From Mytilinidion resinicola (Eukaryota > Ascomycota > Dothideomycetes > Mytilinidiales > Mytilinidiaceae), in assembly GCF_010093595.1 (NCBI RefSeq), contig NW_022985446.1:266161-330160 (forward strand): DNA of 64,000 nucleotides. Direction: 5' to 3'. Below, piece by piece: positions 56,160 to 64,000 of this stretch; position 1 is the stretch's first letter, and every line of letters begins with the position of its first letter. Made by a program: the position numbers and the translations under genes. Below the pieces are notes generated by a model. It was not told where the DNA came from. It worked only from the letters and a program-made list of their open reading frames with translations, and made no database searches.

Positions 56160-57077
56160 AGAGCTCAGACGGGCCGGATTGGATGAGTATGCCGAACCCG
56201 CGCTGAGAGGAATACCCATACTGAGAGAGGCCCGCTCCCTGAAAGACGACCGGGACTTCCTGATTACCTTGTAAGCTGCAAGCGAGGACAGCAAGGACGG
56301 CAGGCTCACAGGTGCAATGTAGCCGCGCGTGCCGGCAGTGAATGACATCTGGAAAGACTTGTCCGACAAAATTACACCGAAACCGAAGTCTGCAAGTTTG
56401 AAGGTGGGCTCGTTTTCGCCGTGACGGTTCACTAAGACTAGGCATCTGTTAGCCTTGATCTTGCCTAGTCGATGATAGGTCGCAAACCATTCCAAGGTTT
56501 GATAACGCGATGCAGTATCGGTTTCCACTCTTCGTCGAAATCGTTCAGGCAGTCCTTATACAGCCTCCCGCTCGCGCCTCGTAGCATGCCACTACGACAG
56601 TAGGCCAAGGCAGAAGAGAGTTGAAAAGCGAGATTCCATACTTCTTTTTCGGCCGGAAACTCCGAAGCCTGACTTCTCTGCGGAACAAGTTACTAAAGGT
56701 AAGACAGACTCGAACTACACCACTCACAGCTGCTATTTGGCCATTACATAGTCATCTAAAGTCTGCGCGTTACAGTACTCAAGGTACAGTTTTGCTTCAT
56801 TCGCGAGCCATTCGACATCGTAGTACTCCACGATATTCGGATGACGGAGTCTGGAGAGCACTGAGACTTCTTGCACAATAGCGGCCTTGCCGGTTTCCGT
56901 GCCGTCCAAGTAGATCACTTTGCAAGCCAGTATCTAGCGGAATTAGCGCTTGAAAAGAGCGGTACCTCGGTGGCACGTCCCGAACTCTGATACCTGGTGA
57001 TCTGAAAGTCGCTTCGCAAGGAACACCCGTCCATATTGCCCTTTCCCGATCTCTGTGGAAATTTCGTATTATGCCAT
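56160..57077 (-). pseudogene. Protein kinase gene (NEK-like), decayed
   Basis: From ATG at 57077 the minus strand reads M-A-stop-Y-E-I-S-T-E-I-G-K-G-Q-Y-G: a Gly-rich loop preceded by TAA at codon 3 (57069-57071), one change from CAA. After an intron-like segment come L-A-C-K-V-I (the VAIK lysine), V-L-S-R-L-R-H-P-N-I-V-E-Y-Y and L-Y-L-E-Y-C. A TAG follows V-M-A-K, and another intron leads to W-N-L-A-F-Q-L-S-S-A-L-A-Y-C. The catalytic loop reads I-L-H-R-V instead of H-R-D and then loses frame. The DFG segment (F-K-L-A-D-F-G-F-G) and A-G-T-R-G-Y-I-A-P lie in another frame near 56400. No functional kinase can be made. It is divergent from the HeLo-pseudokinase gene. Confidence 0.75.
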
Positions 57078-57529
57078 ATCTAGACGTTTGCATGGGTTCT
57101 CTGGAACATCGCTGGCGAAAATGGTGGTATTATTCTAGATCCGGCTGAGGCTGAGATGCAATGTGAGCACCGAAGATGTCTCTGGCCAGGGGTGATTAAC
57201 TGGGCATACAGAGCCTCAATTAGTGTCGATAGGCGGGTGGCCGGTGGTGGAGTTGATCACATGTCCATTGGCTTCATGCTTGGTGATAAGGGGTTGGCGT
57301 GCGGCTGATCGCTGTCTTGCGAGTGGTGGGTGCAAGCGTTGGCAGAAGATTGTGCAGCTCAGCCGAATCCCAAGAAAGGCTGAACCTAAAAGACGGGCGG
57401 GTCCATCCTCTTCTGCACGCTCTTCCCGTCAGCACTTCAGCCGCACGGCACTAGAGCTCGAGAAATCTGAGCATTCCATCTCTCTTACCGTCTACATCCC
57501 TTTGTTGCTACCCTTCTCGTTCATCTAAA
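57078..57529. promoter_or_regulatory. Divergent spacer, kinase remnant / HeLo-pseudokinase gene
   Basis: 452 bp between two start codons with no supported gene. Confidence 0.4.
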
Positions 57530-59022
57530 ATGCCGGTTGATGGTCTCAGCGCAGCCGGCCTGGTCCTCGCAGTGCCTGGAGTTGTCGATCTCTTTTGCAA
57601 ATATGGAACTTGGCTGGCCGGGAGGGCTCACACGTTCAAACACGCGAAAGACGTGTGGTCCAGCTTGGGCGAGTTCGGGCACAGTCTGGCAACCTGCCAG
57701 CTGAAAGTGCACATCGCAAGGGCACGGGAGAATATGTTTCCGCTGGCGCCGATCCCGAACTCAAGAAATCCTTGGAGTCGCAGATAGCGGGACTCGGCAA
57801 GGAAGTCGTCGCTGCAGTTGAGTTCTTGGACAAGCAGAAGCCGGACTCCTTCGCGGATAAGACCTTCTTTGCAATCCATGGAGAGAGAAATGCAAAGAAA
57901 ATCAACAAGAACTTGCGGGAATACCAGCAAGATCTTGCGCAGCTGCTCATCTTGGCCAGAGATTAGAAGGAACACAAGCACGACCAAGTCATGCTTTCCA
58001 GGAAGAGTTTTGTGCACTCGGAAAGCCAAGGATATACCCCCGTGCCTTTCACGACGAACATGTTTACTGCAAAGGCCGAGTACAAACAGAACGAGGCCGA
58101 TCAAAGATATTCGCAAACATCCGTCATCGTCGAGAAGTACCAGAATCAAGGCAATGTCACGTATCGTGTCCTGGACGACATCGCATCCCTTTTGTGCTAT
58201 GGCGTAGATGAGAGTACAAGGAAAGGCGTTCTGCGATGCCTTGGTTTCCGTCTAGAACCGACTCCAGAGCTTGTGTTCCAACTCCCCAAAAACGTCGAGG
58301 GACCGCAAACCTTACAGACTTTGATCGCAGCAGATGTTGGAAAGGCTTCTGGAGGGCCTCATTCTGTCAATTACCGATTTCGTCTCTCACGCCAACTCTC
58401 CGAGGCTGTTCTTGGGGTCCATTCCGCGGGCCTGGTCCATAAAAACATACGCAGCGAGACAATCGTTCTTCTCAAGCCAAGGCTCGAGGGCGCAGACAAG
58501 GACGCAAGCTATGCAATCGGATTTGGAGACCCTTATTTGATGAGTTGGTATCATGGACGAGCTATCGAGGGCAATCTTTCCAATATGGCTGGGAGTACCG
58601 ATTGGACGGAGAACATCTACCGTCATCCCGAACGGCAAGGAGTCGAAGTCCAGGATAGAGTAATGGTTCAGGAAAGATACAACATTGGTCATGACATCTA
58701 CAGTCTCGGGGTATGTCTGTTAGAGATTGGCCTCTGGGATCCTCTTGTCCGAACGAGAACGGCGAACGGCCAATCGCAGGTATCAGATTACTTTCGAGCA
58801 GCTGCCAAGGTCGATAGTGCACCGGACCCAGACGCTGCTCTTCGTGCAGCGTTGAAGATTCCCAATAAAGTGAAAGAGATATTGCTTGAATTGGCGGAAA
58901 AGGAATTGCCTCGGAGGATGGGCCTTAGCTACACCCGACTCGTCGTTGCGTGTATGAAAGGTCTTGATCATCCTAGTGGATTTGGACCAAGCGTTGATTT
59001 CACAGCGTTTAACCGGACTTAG
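57530..59022 (+). pseudogene. HeLo-like plus pseudokinase protein, broken frame
   Basis: ATG 57530 opens a helical N-terminal domain starting with a hydrophobic segment (A-A-G-L-V-L-A-V-P-G-V-V-D-L-F), like the HeLo/HeLo-like domains of HET-S and relatives, with L-K-V-H-I-A-R-A-R matching their fourth-helix region. The frame shifts near 57707-57765: either a poor 59-bp intron or a frameshift. It then continues helically to TAG at 57964-57966 and resumes in the same frame to 59022. That part is a kinase-like domain lacking key residues: the catalytic loop is L-V-H-K-N-I-R instead of H-R-D, and the DFG position reads G-F-G-D-P. The Y-S-L-G-V-C-L-L-E-I-G-L-W helix is retained. In related fungal and animal proteins (MLKL) such a bundle kills by membrane disruption under pseudokinase control. 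Function in this allele is doubtful. Confidence 0.6.
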
Positions 59023-59730
59023 AATGGGCTTGCCTTCAAAGAATTGGCTCTTGGTTTCTTTACCGACATGTTTCTATAGGTTGTCATGCCTGATTGCGGC
59101 GCGCCATAACATGTTGGAAGACCTATAAAACGGCGTCGCCAACGTCAATTCTCGGAGGGGTATTTACCAGAAACCTGCGGTTATGTGTAAATCTCCTAGA
59201 AGGTCGGGGCTTTGTATTACGATTAATGGATGATGGATGATGGGATTGGAGCGACGTGGAACAAGGTTTTAGAATGACCTCAGAATCAATCACGTGATTA
59301 TCTTATGAACACTTCCAAACTGCGTTGCAAATTTAATACGCAACGCATCACCAACTTCGAGAAATGTATACCTGCTTTGTGCAGTTTAAGTTTCATCATC
59401 GGAGCTTCTTCGACAGCATTTTCCCCAGAGCATCCCATCCTTCAAGCTCGAGAACACCCTGAGGGAGATGTGAATATCAAGGGCAAGATGCTGCATTCTA
59501 CCCAGTAGGCTCCTGGAGAGTTACTATGATATTGGCATAAGCATATGAACACGTCAATACTGAAGAGCGAACTTTTCTCAGCACAATTTATAAATTAAAA
59601 TTATTCCTAATGAAGTTCAACGCCGAAGAGTGACCTTCATGGCATCGTACTCGTCTATTGTACAACTCACACACGTCCCCTCCCATCGCTATGCTATCAT
59701 ATCCCGTCGGAGCCATCTGGGTGGGATGCC
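59023..59730. other. Convergent intergenic region
   Basis: No gene is supported. A TCACGTGA palindrome at 59290-59297 lies within AATCACGTGATT. Confidence 0.5.
59290..59297. promoter_or_regulatory. TCACGTGA palindrome
   Basis: Centre of the 12-bp palindrome AATCACGTGATT. Confidence 0.35.
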
Positions 59731-60471
59731 CTAGTAGTGTTGTTGCAGGAGCTCTCCAAGACCGGTAAGGACACCGCCAACGATATCCAACACCGGCCCG
59801 AGAACGAGCTTGAGCAGGGAGAGGACATCACCGACAATGGCCGCGACGGCGTGAAGCAGCGCAATGATGACGTTGACAAGGAGGGGCAGGATGAAGCCAA
59901 GGAGCTCCGAGACAGCTGTTCGAGATGTTAGCTGTCGGCAGCCTTAGACAGGCGAGAGATTCGACGTACTGATTCCAACGACCTTGACGACGCCTTGGAG
60001 CGTGAAGACGATTTCGACAATGAGCTCAACGAGGAGAGAGACGACGGTCTTCAGGTCCGCTTCCACGAGCTGGATAACTTCGAGCTCGGTGATGCCCTTG
60101 ATGGCGGTGGAGATAATGGCGATGATCTGCTTGACTTCGTTCTGGACGAGCTTTGTGATTTCGAGCTTCGAGGTTTCGTCGATGACGACGTCGACGATGG
60201 TGGCGTCTGGATTAATGTAAGTATGATATCCTCATTTGGGATTGCTAGCATGAGCTAGAATGCACTTACTGATGGCACCAGTGTGGACCTTGACATCCGA
60301 AACGAGCTGGGTCAGGATCGTGATCGTCTTGACGTGAGAAACCGTCTCCGTGACCGGCCCATAACCGGTATCGCGAGCGACGACATCACGCTGGCTGGAG
60401 GCGACAGGCGCAGCAAAGGCACCGGCGAACAGTCCCGAGAGGGCGAAGAGGGAGAAGGACGAGAACTTCAT
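59731..60471 (-). CDS. Small secreted helical protein, unknown function
   Basis: Three exons (60471-60270, 60206-59970, 59915-59731) give 207 residues in consistent phase. A strong signal peptide (M-K-F-S-S-F-S-L-F-A-L-S-G-L-F-A-G-A-F-A) is followed by a possible Kex2-like dibasic-free pro-segment and then a series of amphipathic helices rich in Val, Leu and Ile with regular Glu/Lys. There is no cysteine in the mature part. The last 55 residues are nearly continuous hydrophobic helix with Gly (L-G-P-V-L-D-I-V-G-G-V-L). It resembles cell-wall or surface-active helical proteins in general character, but I do not recognise a family. Its upstream region is over 1 kb and gene-free. Plus-strand ORFs over it are shadows. 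Confidence 0.75.
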
Positions 60472-61559
60472 GATGAACGATTTTGGCTAGTTTTAAAAGA
60501 GTGACTAGATTCGGAAATGCCTAAAAGAGCGACTGTGGGTGAGAATGGTAAAACCGGTTGTGATTGTGATGATGGAGTCAATTGAGAGACATGTCTTGAG
60601 CTCTTTATACGAATTTTCCACGCCTGACGCCCCCTCACTTGTTCGGTAAGACGCGGTCGTGTCACTCAGGAGTCTCATCCAAGCCCCAGAGATGTTCATG
60701 AGGTTTTCCTCTTCCTCTGGACCCTGGCCGGTTGCGAATCATGTCTCCGGCTCTTCCTTCTTTCGCGAGCTTGCTGTCAATTCATAGCCGGTAATTCCTC
60801 AGCTGAATGCAGATCCGTCACCCTGGCTGCGCTCGTGTGGGGATCCCGTTTTGGTGACGATCGCTGAAGACGCCGGTTGACAGCTGTTTGGCGGCTCCCC
60901 ATGTGGCCGCTTTGACTCGTTCCGGCTGGCTTCCGGGACGTGCAGGGGTACCATTTGAGGTATAAGAACTACAGGACGTGTGTTCTTGGCGAATTGCGTG
61001 AGTGTAGATCTTCGTCAAGTTTTTGTTAGGTGCAATGTCACGCGAAATGATGTGGTCAATACTTCTTAATCCCGCTGATAAGACCCAAATGTCTATCTGT
61101 TCTTGATCTCGACTAATTCTCTGCACTTTAAGCTAGAAAACAGCGGCTGTCTGCATCGATCTGAACCAGACTGAAGGAATGAATGGTAGTTGTTCGTTTA
61201 GCGAATGGGCGGTCAGCGGAGATTCAACATCCAAGCGTCGATCAGGTCCCAGCTGTGGGGATCCAGGGAAGGGATAGGGAAAATGAACCGGGAATAAAAG
61301 GAGCCTCATCAGCGCGAGTAATTCGTCCGTAACTTCCTGCAGTAAAGTGTAATCGATCCTGGCCGGCGCTAGCCGCTTCCGATCCTGTTTTGACTAGCAC
61401 TGGTGCTTTGAACTATTTGGCATCCTGCAAAGTGAATTGCACAGCCATTAGCTAGACCGCATTACATCATGTTCTGCCCATCAAAAGTTACCTGCTCAAC
61501 ATCAAACCAACCCATAGATCTATCCTAAACGCCTACTCAATGCTACTTATAGTCCTACT
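60472..61559. other. Intergenic region
   Basis: Promoter of the secreted protein and 3' flank of the transporter. No gene is supported. Confidence 0.5.
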
Positions 61560-63570
61560 TCAACTACACGTCTTCCCTTCTTCTCCACCCCTAACAATCT
61601 TACTTACACTGAGGACCGTAGAGATAAGCATAACCGTACACCCAAACGCCGCGACGCCACCCGCAGCCCACGTGCGCCAGCTCCGACTACTCAACTTGAT
61701 GTAACAAATCGGGGGGAATATGTAAGCTAACGCGCACGCGCTAGTGGCACCAACGAGCTCGAACACGACGCCGAGGTCGCAGGTGAGCAGGCTGAGAGAC
61801 ATGGCGGCGAATACGAGGACGGTGGTAAAGAGGAGGTGGCGGTTTGGGTCCCAGGCTTCGTGCGGGAAGTAGTAGGTTGTCATTACTTCGCGGCAGACGA
61901 AGTTTTCGAGCGGGAGGGTAGTGAGCATGTTTAGGCCGAAGCAGCTGTTGGAAATGTTAGTGAAGGCCGGCACAGGGAGAATGTATCAGCGGAACGGTGA
62001 CTTACAACCGTGCAACATTGACCATAACGTTGTCGGTAGGGAAGTTGTTGAGGACGTTGCCCTCCGTTTTGCTGCCGAAGGTGAGGTAGCCGGTAAGAGC
62101 CATGACGAGGCATGCGACCATGGAGATGCCCGTAGAGTAATGGGTGACGCGGGAGAAGCGGTCAATGGTAGGTTTCTTGAGGGAGCCGTAGATGAGGAGG
62201 GAGTTGTGATCTGCGGAGCTATAAGTGATGAGAAACTTTGATGGTTGGACATTTCGTTCTTACGGCAGACAAATGCTATTTCGAGTCAGTCCTGCTATAT
62301 CTACATTCAGCCACATATCTTACCAAAAGAAATAACGCCAATCGCTTCAAATATGCCCGAGTGTATGATTATGCCGCCTTTCAACTCGCCGCGCAACTCC
62401 GCAGGGACTCGAAATCCCTGTGTGATGACCGTAACAATAATAACCAACATGCTGATTAACGCCAATGTGCTTGCTTTCGCTAACTGGGAAAGGTCAGCTG
62501 ATACTTCAATGAAAGGAATGTCTGGCATACTTTAGCAATATCTCTATACAGTGAGAGCGGGTACGAGACCCCGAGTATGAAAATGACAATGACCGCTCGC
62601 CGATCGGTGAGAAGCCAGAGGAATGACATGTCTTTGAGTTTAGGAAATATGGCGTTGAAGACGTGGGGTATTGAGTCTCCAACAATGATACAAAAGGCGA
62701 TCATGCCTCCAAAGGCGCTGTTGAAAGTCAAAATCCATCATTTTCGAATATGTAGCCCAAGGAACACCCACAAGAGCCATTGTGCTAGGGAAATGGCAAC
62801 CAATCCAGATTTGCCAAAGCATTTCTCCATGGTCGCCTGAAACGAGTCGGCGCCGCTCAGCTTCGAATTTATGACTATGAGCCGGATTGTCCAATCCACT
62901 GTCACCGTAAGGCTTATGAGGAGGATGGTTCCAGTTATGAGGCCGGCCTGGCGAAACGCGTAAGGTTGCCCAATAATTCCAGCACCACTACGAACCCATT
63001 AGCAACGCTCAATTACAGCTCAGTATTACAATCTCATGCAAGCATGTGAGAAACAAATATGAATTGAGAAGTCTGTACTGACATGATGCTGTTGGCCATG
63101 TTCATAAAGGCACTGCTCATATTACTCCGTGGCCTCGCACTCTCCAGAAGGTCCTCCGGATTGAACATCTCATCCGCAACCGTCACACTTGGTGCCTCGA
63201 TCCCCGTGAGCAGCGGCAACCGCTGCACGCGCTCTCTTCCCTCTGAATTCCGCCCCGGGTCATCATCCATATAGTCCTCCCCCTCCAGCTCCACCCATTC
63301 CGAGCTCGTGCGGCCGTTCGCCCTCGCATCTCCATTCGCCGACTCCTGGAACCTCACGCGATTCGGCGTCCGCGGGGCCCCATCTGGTCTCGGCTGTGCG
63401 AAGGAGGATTGGCGGTTCCCATGCGGACGGGGTGAGCTGCTATTTGGCCTACTATTGGGGTTCGGGCTCAGGCTCTCGTTGCGGGGCTGGGGGAGGTGTT
63501 CCTCGCGGTCGCTGTCGTCATCTGAGGCAGCATCATCTCCGAGCAGCTTGCGAGACTCCTGCTGCATCAT
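61560..63570 (-). CDS. Amino-acid transporter, AAAP family (vacuolar Avt-like)
   Basis: Seven exons (63570-63083, 62987-62772, 62717-62531, 62483-62324, 62275-62264, 62210-62006, 61944-61560) give 550 residues with all phases consistent. A long acidic/Ser-rich cytoplasmic N-terminus (about 160 residues) precedes roughly eleven membrane helices. The first holds the family signature N-S-I-I-G-A-G-I-I-G-Q-P-Y-A-F-R-Q-A-G. Others include G-G-M-I-A-F-C-I-I-V-G-D and C-H-H-N-S-L-L-I-Y-G-S-L. Exon 5 is a 12-bp microexon, needed to restore the conserved F-A-F-V-C-H-H-N segment. Avt-type carriers exchange neutral amino acids with protons, usually across the vacuolar membrane; the direction cannot be told from sequence. 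Start 63570 is the first of two adjacent ATGs. Confidence 0.9.
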
Positions 63571-63800
63571 GGCATTGTCGATTGAGGGCTATTGGGGGGA
63601 GAATGCGACTTGTCAGCAGCTTAAGACCACCCTTGTCTGACAATCCTTGCCAAGAATTCCCTAATAATAACGTGCTGGTATTATAACGTAATCCACAAGT
63701 TAGTGGCCCGCACAAGCTAGTGGCCCACCCAACCACGCTACCGAGGCCAAATATTCCGAATTACTCCACAACGAACAAATATATTTAATGCAGCTACATA
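63571..63800. other. Spacer with possible transposon end
   Basis: Two adjacent 17-bp copies of CACAAG(T/C)TAGTGGCCC (63694-63710, 63711-63727) precede the AT-rich tail next to the transposase remnant; the element's end is probably here. Confidence 0.4.
63694..63727. repeat. Tandem 17-bp repeat, possible transposon terminus
   Basis: Two copies of CACAAG(T/C)TAGTGGCCC differing by one base plus the junction. Position outside the transposase stop fits a terminal repeat. Confidence 0.35.
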
Positions 63801-63998
63801 CTAGCTAGCTGCATGCCGCCTAGGGCACGTACGTGCATTGTGTTCTGTTGATTCGCACATGCTGCACCTAGGTTTTGCTCGCTGTGGCCGCTCGGCCGGT
63901 GGCTCTGCTGCCTCCTCTGCTGCCCCTTCCTGTACAGGTTGTGCACGATCGGCTGCTTCTTCACCTGATAGAATACCCTTTCTAGCTATATACGTGCG
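63801..63998 (-). CDS. Transposase C-terminus (pogo/Fot1-like), cut by window edge
   Basis: Minus-strand frame open from the window edge to TAG at 63801-63803. It encodes an Ala/Glu-rich linker (G-I-L-S-G-E-E-A-A) followed by a zinc knuckle C-S-M-C-E-S-T-E-H-N-A-R-T-C (C-x2-C-x4-H-x4-C) and a basic end. This ending is characteristic of fungal DDE transposases of the pogo/Fot1 group. The rest of the protein lies outside the window, so intactness is unknown. Confidence 0.6.
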   Translation of the reverse strand, partial: RTYIARKGILSGEEAADRAQPVQEGAAEEAAEPPAERPQRAKPRCSMCESTEHNARTCPRRHAAS

Positions 63999-64000
63999 CT

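Noticed and set aside
57707..57765. 59-bp intron to repair the HeLo-like frame
   Set aside because: Phase fits, but it would remove the L-K-V-H-I-A-R-A-R continuation that looks conserved and has no good branch site; a frameshift is at least as likely. It also does not explain TAG at 57964.
1..64000. tRNA, rRNA, CRISPR arrays and bacterial-type signals
   Set aside because: I looked for cloverleaf-like tRNA patterns and rRNA-like blocks by eye and saw none; riboswitches, Shine-Dalgarno sites and CRISPRs do not apply to this fungal sequence. A covariance-model scan would be needed to exclude small RNAs.

Overview
The window comes from a filamentous ascomycete (Pezizomycotina). Evidence: genes interrupted by many short GT-AG introns of about 46-95 bp with CTAAC/CTGAC-like branch points; fungal-specific families (HET, CHAT-type NLR, Zn2Cys6 regulator, Avt-like transporter, HeLo-like protein); and transposon decay dominated by C-to-T and G-to-A changes, as expected from RIP-like mutation. 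I cannot fix the genus. All exon structures below were read by eye from splice signals and frame continuity. There are two N gaps (1245-1294 and 48534-49508).

Left third (1-18 kb): an F-box protein; a small ORF broken by a stop; a polyglutamine/repeat protein; two adjacent minus-strand genes sharing an N-terminal leader (one a 12-residue-repeat protein, one a variant-RING protein with a triplicated C-terminal module); a decayed gene; then a divergent pair. That pair is a 295-residue gasdermin-like protein (12724-13611, minus) and a 1219-residue CHAT-protease/NTPase NLR (14079-17738, plus), separated by 467 bp. It looks like a complete protease plus pore-former cell-death module and is the most striking content of the window.

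Middle (18-45 kb): mostly metabolism. A secreted type-B carboxylesterase, a broken metallo-beta-lactamase-fold gene, a seven-exon P450, a fungal_trans regulator whose zinc cluster appears frameshifted, a phenol-hydroxylase-type FAD monooxygenase followed by a VOC dioxygenase-like protein (possible aromatic hydroxylation plus ring cleavage), a hypothetical protein, a membrane-anchored HET protein, a small conserved gene with an in-frame TAG, an ACS-type MFS permease, and a divergent FMO / TauD-type dioxygenase pair.

Right third (45-64 kb): a long gene (46415-52922; TM, coiled coil, Cys/His fingers) is split by a hAT transposon with a perfect 8-bp target duplication, and the host frame is open across the site once the element and one duplicate copy are discounted. 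Then come a triplicated 162-bp repeat, a MYND-finger protein, a decayed protein-kinase gene divergent from a broken HeLo-like plus pseudokinase gene (MLKL-like layout), a small secreted helical protein, an amino-acid transporter with a 12-bp microexon, and the C-terminus of a pogo/Fot1-like transposase at the window edge.

Two themes recur. Three separate cell-death or allorecognition-type architectures (gasdermin/CHAT-NLR, HET, HeLo-pseudokinase) lie in 64 kb. And about eight host genes carry nonsense codons, frameshifts or an insertion, with the nonsense codons nearly all explicable by C-to-T or G-to-A transitions.
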